This document shows, piece by piece, positions 55,298-64,000 of a DNA stretch of 64,000 nt. Source of the stretch: Chitinispirillaceae bacterium (GTDB lineage: Bacteria; Fibrobacterota; Chitinivibrionia; Chitinivibrionales; Chitinispirillaceae); NCBI GenBank assembly GCA_016929595.1, contig JAFGIN010000179.1, positions 31,008-95,007 of the forward strand. The letters run 5' to 3'. The notes beneath the pieces were generated by a model. The model made no database searches and had not been told where the DNA came from. It was given only the letters and a program-made list of their open reading frames with translations. Both the position numbers and the translations under genes were made by a program. Numbering within the stretch: the stretch's first letter is position 1; the number at the start of each line of letters is the position of its first letter.

Positions 55298-55584
55298 ATA
55301 TGTTTCCTTTTGTAGTAACTTTTATTGTAACTTTTACCAGCAGATTAGTTTAATTTGAACTCTGCGATCAAATGTCCTGTCGATCCGTACGAAGGATCTT
55401 CAGAAGGACGTTTTGTACTTCGCACCGTCACAGCTTATATTCACTAAAACCCCCATAATCCCGGCAAAGGTGCTAACCCCTGCCTCAGGACGGAAATTAG
55501 TTATGAACGAGTTTTATTCAATTTCCCGTACTGATAAAAAATAATCTCGCTCATGCCCGAATACCAGAAATGATTACCTTAACA
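55298..55584. other. Intergenic gap between the bfn-like and CapA-like genes
   Basis: About 290 bases holding the promoter region of the nine-gene run and the 3' flank of the CapA-like gene. No further gene, tRNA or clear terminator was found. Confidence 0.55.
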
Positions 55585-56907
55585 TTAAAGATAAGTTATT
55601 CCCTCCTGAACGAAATACTTTTGATGCTCTCTGTATAACTTAAGGATAACTTTCTGATCACGGGAAGTCAGCCCATATCGGTTCTCACCCTGCATCAGCG
55701 CTCGTGCGGCATCGTAGACGGGAATCAGACGATTAAATAATTTCCCATTAGAACGTTCGATACTGTGATAAATTGGTTTAAGTGCAACATCTTTCACACG
55801 GACACGCTCCCTGCCTGAAACATCAATCCCGCTTTCAAGAGTAATATAAGCGAACGAACCCATTCTCTGCTTTGAAGTAATCAGCGCATAGGTAGTGACA
55901 TTTCCAAGAGAGTACAAAACAACAGCTTCTCTTCCATCAGAAGTACGATACCGTTCAAGTGGATTGAGAATATGCGGATGGTGGCCGATTATAAGATCAA
56001 TTCCGGCTTCAAGCAGATCATGAGCCCTGGAAACGAGCCTCTTTGGAGGATAGTACTCAAACTCAACCCCCCAGTGATTCAAACTTATGATAAAATCAGC
56101 ACCCCGCTCCTTCGCCAGTTTGATATGCTTCAAAATAAGAGACGGGTCATAGTCTTTGTCTTTTAAAGCATTGAATCGTACAAGATTCACTCCGTACTCG
56201 AATCCACGATCCAGAGGTACTCCATTTGTGGTAAATGTGTAGGACAACAATGCTATTTTCACACCGCAGAGTTCGATTATTGGAAAATTATCCTGCTCCT
56301 CAGGAGTCCGGTTAGCCCCGGAATGGATCACCCCTGCAGTGTCCAGGAAATTACAGGTAGAGATAATACCACCACTGAGGCTGTCATTGATATGATTATT
56401 ACCTATGGATACAGCATTAAATCGTCCAAACCGTTTATCTTCAAGCAGCGGCCATGCACGTTGCAATGGAACCGAATAGCGGATAATTTTTTCTATGAGA
56501 ACATCCGGATTTACTGCAAATTCAAAATTTCCGATACAGAAATCGCCCGAGAAAAACTCCTCCCCGACATGATCCCAGAGTCTGGTTCCACCTTCACCAA
56601 CCAGCTCCTTTCGACACATCAGATCCCCCGCAGCATGAATAGTGAATGTCTGATGATCCATCAGGGCAGAACAGGACGGGTCCTGTGCCATGTTTTTTTG
56701 AAAGATCTTCTGAACCCCTTCCCCGCGTCGATCACGCTTTACAGGATAAAGGTACTTGGATGCGTAGTAGATCTGCCAGAATGGTGAAAAATGGTGAGTC
56801 CAGTCACTCTCAGTAAGCATCGGCCGCTTGAACGGATTACTCATAAATAGATAATAGAGCAGAATTATCAGCAAAATCGCCGAAATAACCCATAGAACGA
56901 TGTACAT
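55585..56907 (-). CDS. CapA/PgsA-family metallophosphoesterase, membrane-anchored
   Basis: 440 residues. An N-terminal signal anchor (about 2-24) is followed by a CapA-type calcineurin-like domain: HAAGDLMCRKE, GNFEFAVN, SIGNNHINDSLSGG, TAGVIHSGANR, SLNHWGVEFEYYPPKR and GHHPHILNPLERY. The family includes poly-gamma-glutamate synthesis protein CapA, but many members, as here, lack capB/capC neighbours, so polyglutamate is not implied. It is isolated, with gaps of 287 and about 520 bases on either side. Confidence 0.85.
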   Translation of the reverse strand: MYIVLWVISAILLIILLYYLFMSNPFKRPMLTESDWTHHFSPFWQIYYASKYLYPVKRDRRGEGVQKIFQKNMAQDPSCSALMDHQTFTIHAAGDLMCRKELVGEGGTRLWDHVGEEFFSGDFCIGNFEFAVNPDVLIEKIIRYSVPLQRAWPLLEDKRFGRFNAVSIGNNHINDSLSGGIISTCNFLDTAGVIHSGANRTPEEQDNFPIIELCGVKIALLSYTFTTNGVPLDRGFEYGVNLVRFNALKDKDYDPSLILKHIKLAKERGADFIISLNHWGVEFEYYPPKRLVSRAHDLLEAGIDLIIGHHPHILNPLERYRTSDGREAVVLYSLGNVTTYALITSKQRMGSFAYITLESGIDVSGRERVRVKDVALKPIYHSIERSNGKLFNRLIPVYDAARALMQGENRYGLTSRDQKVILKLYREHQKYFVQEGITYL

Positions 56908-57430
56908 CTTTAAAAAATGCTCCAGCGAAAAATACGTAAGTTTCAGAATTCCTAGATAGTTAGTTAAAGATACTTTATGGACCGGAGTGATGGACTGTTG
57001 TTTCGTGACTCAATTGTCGATGGGAAAGTTATCCGGAACACTACTTAAGGGATGTGCAGAAATCACCCATACCAGTACCATGTTCCATCATCGATATTCA
57101 TCCATTTAAAGATGACCTTTAACGGTTAGCTTCAGGTTTTAATTTCGGTATCGGTATCGGTATCAAAAAGCGCAGTAATTGGCGCTATTACTCCTGGCCT
57201 GTAGGACTAACATTTTTGTACCATAAAGCATCCCTTTATCTCCAATTCCTTGTAGAGGAATTCTGCATGTGTTTACAGATACAGTATCCTTTTTTGAAGA
57301 CACTTACCAGTAGATCCTCTTTTTTCTGAGATTTTATGCCTGCTCACCACATACAGCAAATAGTTTGAACTTCAATTTCTTTTTAATTATATTTCGGAAC
57401 AGTAAAGTTTATTGAAAATTGGAGGTATAC
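56908..57430. other. Intergenic gap upstream of the CapA-like gene
   Basis: About 520 bases between divergent genes. It holds repeat copy C and presumably both promoters. An A/T-rich stretch (about 57380-57420) precedes the plus-strand gene. No other gene was found. Confidence 0.6.
57137..57185 (+). repeat. Dispersed intergenic repeat, copy C (partial)
   Basis: TTTTAATTTCGGTATCGG followed by more TATCGG steps, then ATCAAAAAGCGCAGTAATTGG: the left arm and spacer of the family seen at 28.8 and 43.8 kb, with the right arm missing or replaced. Confidence 0.7.
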
Positions 57431-58015
57431 ATGCGAAAGATGCTATTAATAGTACTGTCACTTTTCTCTGTTGGATTTTCCCAGGACGAAGCTGACCTTT
57501 ACTATGGACGAGAAAAAAATAATAAATTTTTTTTAAAAACAGGTGTTGGAATCGGTGCTTCTTATGGTGGCTGGTTTGGTGCAGGGGTTGAAGCAGGGTA
57601 TAGTATCATAAGTATTAATGCTGCCTTTGGCGAAGTCTTTCCAAATCATGCAAAAGGTGATGGCGATTTGAGCCGGATTAAGGGAAAACCCGGCTGGCAG
57701 ACAGGACTAAGGCTATACTTCTCACCCGAAGAAAACAGATTCCGCCCTTCACTTGCAGTTAATTTCGGACGGGCCTATCCTTATGCCACCTGTTATAATG
57801 ATTCGCTTGTCGAAGGTGTTACTACCGCCATAACACCCTGCCTTTTGTTTGATACTAAATTCAGGAAAAACGAGAAACTTGGATTAACCTTTGGAATAGG
57901 TCCGACCATCTATACCAATTCCGCAGAAGTGAATGATGTCATAAAAGTACTGACTGGTAACAATTTTACACTCAACCTGTCTCTTATATTTGGTATCAAT
58001 TATTTTATTTTCTGA
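57431..58015 (+). CDS. Small outer-membrane-type beta protein, hypothetical
   Basis: 194 residues from ATG 57431, five bases after GGAGG; an in-frame TTG four codons earlier overlaps that site. A signal peptide (RKMLLIVLSLFSVGFSQ) is followed by alternating Gly/aromatic strands (GVGIGASYGGWFGAGVEAGYS, GLRLYFSPEENRF, PSLAVNFGRAY) and ends in Phe, the pattern of a small outer-membrane beta-barrel. No named family recognised. Repeats C and D flank it. Confidence 0.75.
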   Translation: MRKMLLIVLSLFSVGFSQDEADLYYGREKNNKFFLKTGVGIGASYGGWFGAGVEAGYSIISINAAFGEVFPNHAKGDGDLSRIKGKPGWQTGLRLYFSPEENRFRPSLAVNFGRAYPYATCYNDSLVEGVTTAITPCLLFDTKFRKNEKLGLTFGIGPTIYTNSAEVNDVIKVLTGNNFTLNLSLIFGINYFIF

Positions 58016-58049
58016 TAACTTCGACTATTTCACAAGTCTTTGGTTCTCT

Positions 58050-58088
58050 CGCTTTTTCATGTCGTTACCGCTATCGGCATCGTTTTTT
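58050..58088 (-). repeat. Dispersed intergenic repeat, copy D (partial, inverted)
   Basis: Read on the minus strand: CGATGCCGATAGCGGTAACG then ACATGAAAAAGCG, matching the left arm and spacer start of copies A-C. An adjoining ACAAGTCTTTGG (58033-58044) resembles ACAAGTCTTTAG beside copy A (28933-28944). Confidence 0.6.
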
Positions 58089-58113
58089 TCATTAATCTTT
58101 TTCCGATTTGTTC

Positions 58114-58461
58114 TCACCCGAACGTACTTCCGTCCCACCCCCAGTTTCCAGCAGGAATATCCGTAAAGTTGATATAGATTCTGTTACCACTGATATTAAC
58201 ATCTTTTTCCAAAAGCGTCTTTACTTCTTTGCTGATGCGCTCGTTTACCTGTCTATTGATAGAACCGATACTACGAACATCAATAAAGGCGGCAGGCCCG
58301 ATCTCACCAGCCATCGATATCTGCGCATCTGTAATTGCAGCCATAACATATTGCTCCGGTTTTCCGGTAGCCTGAGAAACAATAGTGGACAGTTTGGCAA
58401 CTAATTCCATTTTCTTCTCATCAGAGAGTTTTATTGAGGTTTCGATTTTAATCAATGGCAT
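58114..58461 (-). CDS. MIF/tautomerase-family protein
   Basis: 115 residues, the length of macrophage migration inhibitory factor. The catalytic Pro follows the initiator Met (MPLIKIETSIKL), and SQATGKPEQYVMAAITDAQISMAGE and NRIYINFTDIPAGNWGWDGSTF match the MIF family, including the C-terminal strand. Probably a phenylpyruvate/keto-enol tautomerase in the cytoplasm; bacterial physiological roles are unclear. AAGGAGACG lies upstream of the ATG. It converges with the 57431 gene over copy D. Confidence 0.92.
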   Translation of the reverse strand: MPLIKIETSIKLSDEKKMELVAKLSTIVSQATGKPEQYVMAAITDAQISMAGEIGPAAFIDVRSIGSINRQVNERISKEVKTLLEKDVNISGNRIYINFTDIPAGNWGWDGSTFG

Positions 58462-59135
58462 GAATCGTCTCCTTCTGATTTTTTTGTTTCTTTTTTTTCA
58501 TATATATAGTGTATATATAGCTTTTCGGTTTCTCCTGACACAATCGTCATTCCTCTTTTTCCCGTTTTTTTGGCAAAAATGTACATCTTTCATCTTTTCT
58601 GTTTTTTTATCACACGCCTCCTCAATTGCAATCAAATGTTCTGATAATATAAAAATACTTTATAGGGACGCCCGAGGCGATTTGGTGTGGGTCAGCAAGT
58701 ATCGTGGTACGCCGCAACACCAGTGATCCCACACCTGGAGGCTTTTGGTGTCGTCAAAAAAGTAGTACCTCAGATTTCTTTGTCTTCGCACCGGATTACT
58801 CAGTGTTAAGTCACTCATCGTAGTGTACCACTTGCGTCCCCGCCAGTACTCGCATTAAACACAAATGTATGAATCGACTTTTCTGACGAATAACCGAATT
58901 CGTATGAAATTGAACGAATGTTAAGGGGAGGCTCCTTAGTATAGTGGTCTCTGTGAATTCTATATTGAAAGTGTGAAATAATTATATTCAATCCTGAAGT
59001 CAGGTAAAAACTGACGTCTTTTCTATACTTGTGTGTATCCCGATTGAATACACTATTCATGAACCTTGTTACATTACAGGGTACTAACTTTTTTACGGCA
59101 ATCATCTGTATCATTTTTAGGGAGGGTAGAACCGT
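58462..59135. other. Intergenic gap upstream of the giant surface protein
   Basis: About 670 bases. It contains the MIF gene's promoter side, a long imperfect hairpin (58684-58735) and the leader of the 59136 gene. A 99-codon frame on the minus strand (58815-59114) lacks a ribosome-binding site and coding character. No tRNA or recognised riboswitch was found. Confidence 0.6.
58684..58735. other. Long intergenic hairpin of unknown role
   Basis: GGTGTGGGTCA (58684-58694) pairs with TGATCCCACACC (58724-58735) with one bulged base; the 29-base loop contains GTGGTAC. No T-run follows, so it is not a plain intrinsic terminator. Confidence 0.6.
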
Positions 59136-62100
59136 ATGATTTCGATCCGGAACGGAAAAATTGCAACTGCCATATTCTTATTAATAGCGACCTATGCTAT
59201 CAATGCCGCTAACTTACGTGTTTCCCAGGCAGAAGGTCCATATTTCAAAATTATGGATGCTGTTAATGCTGCTAAACCCGGAGATTCTGTAACCATCACT
59301 GATGAAGAGGTGTATAAGGAGCAGGTTGTTATCGACAGTTCAAAAAACGGACTTGTACTAAGGTCCGAAAACCCCACTGCGAAAAAGCGACCTGTGATCA
59401 TGTGGACCGATAGTGTTGCTGTTCTACCAAAAACGTGTCTGGACGCTCAGAATGAGGAATTGGTTAATAGCTCCGAAAATGCGGGTAAATATTATGATCA
59501 AAACGGAGCTGTCAAGGTTTTACATGCAAGGGGAGTTACAATTGATGGAATTATCATTGATGGCGGTAAAATCTATCCATTTATAAACGAAGGCGTTTGG
59601 GGCCCTATCGGCTGTGCAGGCCGGACGTTTGATCTTTTTCATGGTAATGCTGCAATTTCTCTGTGGATCTCGGGAGATATAATCATCAGAAATTGCGATA
59701 TGCAGAACGCATATTTCGGAATTAATGTAAAAGACCGAAATATCCGGGGTATCTTTGCCAACCCCAATCCTTCAGATATAGCAAGAGAAAACATTATACC
59801 CATGTCAGGTTTTGCGAAAACCGGAAACCATTTATTTGAGAATAACAGATTCCATCATAACTCATGGGGTACTTTTTTTGAATCTGCCTGGGATCTTGGT
59901 TCTGTTATCAAGTATAACCTTTTTTACGAGAATCATCATCAGACTGCAGAACTTGCAGCCAAAATAAAAGGGATGGGATCTGAAGGTCAGAATCAGACCG
60001 GTGGTGCCATTCTATTTAAAGATGTACCGATATCACCGCTTGCGATTTACAATAACACTTTCTGGCACAATACAATGCATATCGCAGCACAGTGGCAGGC
60101 TGGTGCTTCTCACTTGGTATTCAATAATATTTTCGGGCAGCCGATTGCTTTGTGGAGTAATCAGAAACATCCATTACGTGTTACCGATCCGGGTAATACC
60201 ACAATGGAAACCGTGTACCTTGAGCGTTTAAAACATAACACGTTTGCTTCAATGGAGCAGATAGATTCACCAAATGTTTACATCGGCATACAGGTGAATG
60301 ATCCGGAAACCGGGATGAATGTTCAAAGCACACCGCAAAATGTAAAAGTTATGCTGCCTGTAATAACAAATGATCTACGCTCTGTTGAAACCGGTGCTTA
60401 TTTTAAAGTCACGCTTCCATATTCAAGTGGCGATGTTGACACTGTTATTTATATTAAAAATAATCAGACAGTTTCCCCGGGTGCTACTATTCTTGGTTCA
60501 CAAACAATCCGCTTTCCTGCAGATGCGAATAATCACTGGCTGGAGCCGATGTTTAAATCCACAGATCCTGATGATGCAGATTTCCTTGTTCCTGATTGGG
60601 AAGACTCTGTCATGTTTGCAAACATTGTTGATAAAGGATGGGAAGAGGCTGGTATACGAGATGGTGACGGCTCAATTGCTGACTTAGGTGCAATTCCATA
60701 TAGTGGTTATCAAAAAGGCAAATTTTCGATAAAACCAACAACCCCTGTCATTCTTAATGGTAAAACTGCAACGGTTAGCTTTAATCTTTATGCTATCAGT
60801 GATAAGATTAAAAATCCCACGATTAAATACATCCGGTGGCTTAGGGATCTTCCTCGCGACACTGTTGAAGGCCAGAACTGGGGAAAACAGGTTAATGGCG
60901 GAACTGTCCTTAATGTCAGTCGTGCCGGAGTTGTTACAACACCAGCTATTCCAGCAACGCCACTTAAAATGGGTTTGAACACATTGACCTTTACTGTAGA
61001 ACAGACCGGTTTGTATGCATTTTTTGAAATTATAGTGGAAGGAAAGAACTCTGATGGGCAAACTGTTACCAGCAACGCAGGTTTTTTACCTTACCGGAAA
61101 CTTGAAAATGTATTCAGCGTCAAACTGTATCCGCCAAGTGGAGAAATGAATTCTTCGACTGAAGTTACAAAAGTAAATGTTGGGGAGCCATATAGACTCC
61201 GGATAATTCCGCAGGATATAAATGGAAAAACACTCTCTACCGGCGAAGTGAATGAAACAGAACTCAGCATGGTTTCTCCATATCCGCTGCTTGATCCTGA
61301 TGGAAAGCTGATAACAATTACCAGTGTACCCTTAACAGGGATGGAAATTCCAGTAATGTTTACTAAGATCCCGGAGCAAGGATGGGATGTTATTTCGGTA
61401 AATGGAGTCTACAGGCCAGCTGCAGGTGTTGCCGGGCGCGCAATTATGGGAACCTCAGATCAAATTGACATTAATCCAGGACTGCCAGCAAAAATCCTGT
61501 TTCAGGATCCGCCATCAGGCAGCTGGTCACATATTTACCAGGGAACCCCATTTGATGTGACGATTCAGGTTTATGACAAATACGATAATAAGGTTAATAC
61601 TCCAGCCAAAATACAATTCGAAAGCTTAGAAAAAGGAACTGGTGACTTTGAAATAAAAGGACTGATCGATTCAGATAGCAATGGTGTAGCTGTTAATAAG
61701 ATGAATGCCTCCGATAATGCAGAGCTGGGGGATTCCATTCCCATTGTCGCAACGCTTGTTGACAATGACTTTAAAGACAATTCAAAACTGGTTATTGGAA
61801 AACCGAGAAATCGCTATGGTATATATTACAGTGATACTGTGCTGTATAATCCTTCAACCGTGATACCCGAAAATACCTGTTCCGGAACGAGAGTACCTGT
61901 CCAGATTCGGGCTACCACTAATAATTTTGACACATTGAAAGATGTTAGCAATGAATTTACAATAGAGTTCAATTCGTCCCAACTCGCAGCCTACGCATCT
62001 GCTGCGGATGATGATACAGTCAGGATAACCAGAAGCAAGCTCACTAATGGTATCGGGAAAATATATATACAGACAACAGAACCTGGTGCATCAATGCGTG

Positions 62101-63884
62101 ATGCATCGATTACCATTGCAGATGTAGATGGTGCTGTACCAAAAGTGCAGATGAAAATTCGCTCAGGAATTAACTTCTCTTCGTGTGTTGCTGTTATTAA
62201 AAAAGCCGTATACAGCGCAAACAATGGCAAAGGCGCTGTAGACCAGCTGGATATCTATTATGCAAAAGAACTTAAGGGAACAGAAATACCTGATTCCGTT
62301 GAACTCTTTTGGCCAACAAAATCTGATACTCGCAAAATAATAACAAAAGAGAATATGAAGCTTGATCCTGAAGACGCAACTCATGTTGTGGTAACTTTAC
62401 CAGAGCCTTTTCCTGAAGAGATAACATATAGCAGTATACAGGATCTGGGGAAAACTTTCTGGGGAAAAGAAACCGCTGAGTTGAAAATCTTAGACAACGT
62501 TGGTCCGTTGATCAAGAAAGCAGTTATCAAGGAACGTTTACAGAAAGGCCTTACCGATACTCTTATCGTCGAATTCAGTGAGAATGTACAGAGTGGTAAA
62601 ATTCTGGGCGAAGCACTGCAACTGACAAAGAATGGTGGAATCATCCTCAATGTTCTTTCGGTCATTGCAGATGGAAATAATTACAGAATTGCAATCGAAA
62701 ACAGGGGTGAAGAAAACAGTCCTAAAGAGGGCGATTCACTGAAAATCTCTGTCGCTGAGTCCGGAGAATCAATTATCGTTGATGAAAAGGGAAGTTTTGC
62801 ACATAAGGATAACCGGCCGGTTGAACTATTTATTCAGGAAATTCCTCCGGAAATCACCTTTGCTGCCTATTATGACAGGAATGCCGATGGTTCGATTGAT
62901 TCGATAGCTTTGGCATTCAATAAAAAAGTGAAGCTCGATGAACAGGTGTATAGCGTCACTCTGGGCAGTACTATAAAAATTGAAGACATTCAAACCAGCG
63001 CAGCTTCATATATTGATGACAGTATGAAGGTGGGACTCGATCTGACCGATAAATTTTTACAGGCAGCTTACGGAGAAACAGGTGGTTATATGTCAATTTT
63101 TATTGACAATAAACGTTATGACAAAGCTGTAAAAAGTACTGTAGCCGACAGTGCTGCTCCTGTAATCATGGATACGGTATGGTATTATCAGGGACGGCTG
63201 CTCGAAGACGAAACTCAGGCCTCTGATACATTGCGAGTACAATTTTCCGAAAATCTCAAGAATAAAGAACTTGAATCATCAACCCCGCTATTATTCTTTA
63301 CCGGAAACGCTCAGGAGTATACATTTGATCTTGTAAAGAGAGGCCAGAATGGTACAACGTATGAATTCATTGTAAATAAACATACTCAGGACATGCTTAC
63401 ATCAAATGTCGCAAACGCAACAAGCGGTGATCGTGTAATTATTAATGTTGAAAATGGCAAAAGTTCTTTTTCAGATGATGCAGGAAATGTTCAGAAAAAC
63501 CCAGACAATCGTAAAGCACTTTTGATGGTTAAAGAACAGCCGGTTAATCTGTCCATTAAAATTGGTCCCTCTCCCTTTGAAGTGAATAGAGAAAACAGTC
63601 TGAGGATTTTTGTACAACCTAAAACAACGAGAGATAAAAAAGTTGATATGAATGTCAAGATTTTTATTCTTGACAATCTTGGCAACTGTGTTCATACCGA
63701 TAACAGAAAACTTAGTTCTGACGAAAAAATTGAAATCAGATGGAATGGAACGAATAAGAAGGGTCGGCTTGTTGGTACGGGCACTTATGCATTATACATC
63801 GAATCTATTGATAATGTCGCCAAAACGGTTACAAAAGAAAATGCCCGAAAAATAGCTGTTAAAAACATTGAACGCAGCAAATGA
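59136..63884 (+). CDS. Giant secreted beta-helix surface protein with Ig-like modules and a FlgD-like C-terminus
   Basis: 1582 residues. A signal peptide (to about residue 24, AINAAN) precedes a right-handed parallel beta-helix (about 25-400; GVTIDGIIIDGG, NRFHHNSWGTFFES). An Ig-like Big_1-type module lies at about 800-880 (TPFDVTIQVYDKYDNKV). Four diverged modules of about 105-120 residues follow, starting near 1017, 1120, 1235 and 1338, each opening with an I/V-x3-A/V pattern and a DxLxVxFSE-like strand. The end (about 1468-1575) is a FlgD-type Ig domain (IGPSPFEVN, EIRWNGTNKKGR, GTGTYALYI). GGGAGG lies ten bases before the ATG. Probably cell-surface or secreted, perhaps by the SprA pathway; substrate unknown. 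Confidence 0.82.
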   Translation: MISIRNGKIATAIFLLIATYAINAANLRVSQAEGPYFKIMDAVNAAKPGDSVTITDEEVYKEQVVIDSSKNGLVLRSENPTAKKRPVIMWTDSVAVLPKTCLDAQNEELVNSSENAGKYYDQNGAVKVLHARGVTIDGIIIDGGKIYPFINEGVWGPIGCAGRTFDLFHGNAAISLWISGDIIIRNCDMQNAYFGINVKDRNIRGIFANPNPSDIARENIIPMSGFAKTGNHLFENNRFHHNSWGTFFESAWDLGSVIKYNLFYENHHQTAELAAKIKGMGSEGQNQTGGAILFKDVPISPLAIYNNTFWHNTMHIAAQWQAGASHLVFNNIFGQPIALWSNQKHPLRVTDPGNTTMETVYLERLKHNTFASMEQIDSPNVYIGIQVNDPETGMNVQSTPQNVKVMLPVITNDLRSVETGAYFKVTLPYSSGDVDTVIYIKNNQTVSPGATILGSQTIRFPADANNHWLEPMFKSTDPDDADFLVPDWEDSVMFANIVDKGWEEAGIRDGDGSIADLGAIPYSGYQKGKFSIKPTTPVILNGKTATVSFNLYAISDKIKNPTIKYIRWLRDLPRDTVEGQNWGKQVNGGTVLNVSRAGVVTTPAIPATPLKMGLNTLTFTVEQTGLYAFFEIIVEGKNSDGQTVTSNAGFLPYRKLENVFSVKLYPPSGEMNSSTEVTKVNVGEPYRLRIIPQDINGKTLSTGEVNETELSMVSPYPLLDPDGKLITITSVPLTGMEIPVMFTKIPEQGWDVISVNGVYRPAAGVAGRAIMGTSDQIDINPGLPAKILFQDPPSGSWSHIYQGTPFDVTIQVYDKYDNKVNTPAKIQFESLEKGTGDFEIKGLIDSDSNGVAVNKMNASDNAELGDSIPIVATLVDNDFKDNSKLVIGKPRNRYGIYYSDTVLYNPSTVIPENTCSGTRVPVQIRATTNNFDTLKDVSNEFTIEFNSSQLAAYASAADDDTVRITRSKLTNGIGKIYIQTTEPGASMRDASITIADVDGAVPKVQMKIRSGINFSSCVAVIKKAVYSANNGKGAVDQLDIYYAKELKGTEIPDSVELFWPTKSDTRKIITKENMKLDPEDATHVVVTLPEPFPEEITYSSIQDLGKTFWGKETAELKILDNVGPLIKKAVIKERLQKGLTDTLIVEFSENVQSGKILGEALQLTKNGGIILNVLSVIADGNNYRIAIENRGEENSPKEGDSLKISVAESGESIIVDEKGSFAHKDNRPVELFIQEIPPEITFAAYYDRNADGSIDSIALAFNKKVKLDEQVYSVTLGSTIKIEDIQTSAASYIDDSMKVGLDLTDKFLQAAYGETGGYMSIFIDNKRYDKAVKSTVADSAAPVIMDTVWYYQGRLLEDETQASDTLRVQFSENLKNKELESSTPLLFFTGNAQEYTFDLVKRGQNGTTYEFIVNKHTQDMLTSNVANATSGDRVIINVENGKSSFSDDAGNVQKNPDNRKALLMVKEQPVNLSIKIGPSPFEVNRENSLRIFVQPKTTRDKKVDMNVKIFILDNLGNCVHTDNRKLSSDEKIEIRWNGTNKKGRLVGTGTYALYIESIDNVAKTVTKENARKIAVKNIERSK

Positions 63885-63974
63885 CAGATATAAAAAACTT
63901 CATGATGCCTTGAATATACATAGCGACATAGTATATCGCGAATAGATCTGATTTTCCCCCATCCGCCTTCGGCA

Positions 63975-63998
63975 CCTTCCCCCGTTAACGGGGGAAGG
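63975..63998. repeat. Perfect 24-bp palindrome, REP-like
   Basis: CCTTCCCCCGTTAACG plus its mirror GGGGAAGG reads the same on both strands, centred on GTTAAC. It is preceded by CCCCCATCCGCCTTCGGCA, which itself can form a small hairpin. It sits about 90 bases past the giant protein gene and may be the edge of an interspersed repeat cut by the window end. Confidence 0.7.
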
Positions 63999-64000
63999 AT

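Noticed and set aside
58385..58726. 113-codon plus-strand frame with a Phe/Ser-rich hydrophobic stretch
   Set aside because: Antisense shadow of the MIF gene and A/T-rich flank; low-complexity translation.
58640..58760. Possible cyclic di-GMP riboswitch ahead of the giant protein gene, suggested by GGGACGC
   Set aside because: The remaining conserved GEMM core and tetraloop-receptor parts are absent; only an isolated hairpin is seen.
58815..59114. 99-codon minus-strand open frame before the giant gene
   Set aside because: No Shine-Dalgarno, no recognisable features, and it overlaps the leader of the divergent gene.

Overview
The window looks like chromosomal DNA of a Gram-negative bacterium of moderate-to-low GC, most likely from the Fibrobacterota/FCB group. 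The pointers are a SprA-type outer-membrane translocon gene, Kdo transferase (lipid A/LPS), an LpoA-like lipoprotein-activator homologue, DegP-type protease, and a very large beta-helix surface protein ending in a FlgD-like Ig domain. That placement is inference from gene content; no rRNA is present. No CRISPR array, prophage or complete insertion sequence was seen.

Layout. (1) 1-10607, minus: tRNA(CAU), tilS, ftsH, an intrinsic terminator, then folP, a membrane-anchored formylglycine-enzyme-like (GldK/PorK-like) protein and a 3'-truncated sprA. (2) 10912-14930, minus: a lone glycosyltransferase, an RlmD-type rRNA methyltransferase, an S41 peptidase lipoprotein and rpe. (3) 15071-23057, minus: yceD-rpmF-plsX-fabH-fabD-fabG-acpP, a terminator, then fabF-rnc-acyl-CoA dehydrogenase, i.e. 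a classical fatty-acid/phospholipid block. (4) 23329-27227, minus: an unknown coiled-coil membrane protein, a CNNM/CorC transporter, ssb and an M20 amidohydrolase. (5) 27474-29876, accessory: three tandem paralogous small proteins of unknown function, each with its own extended -10 promoter, then an intergenic repeat, a frameshifted gene remnant and two small membrane/secreted proteins. (6) 30108-43779, plus: cysK, metY, larE (sulfur metabolism), a response-regulator diguanylate cyclase, waaA, holA, truA, a DegP-like protease, a DUF4321 protein, gatA, an NlpC/P60 lipoprotein and a U32 protein. (7) 43955-55297, minus: a nine-gene, nearly gapless run bfn-(LpoA-like)-ftsX-envC-holB-ricT-metG-recJ-argH joining cell-wall division genes to replication/translation genes. 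(8) 55585-64000: CapA-like phosphoesterase, a small outer-membrane-type protein, a MIF-family tautomerase and a 1582-residue surface protein.

The most interesting points are the small-protein family at 27.4-28.7 kb, the pairing of sprA with a GldK-like gene plus a FlgD-terminated giant protein (a possible type IX secretion system and client), a dispersed inverted-repeat family in at least four intergenic gaps, and terminators placed inside operons (before folP and between acpP and fabF).
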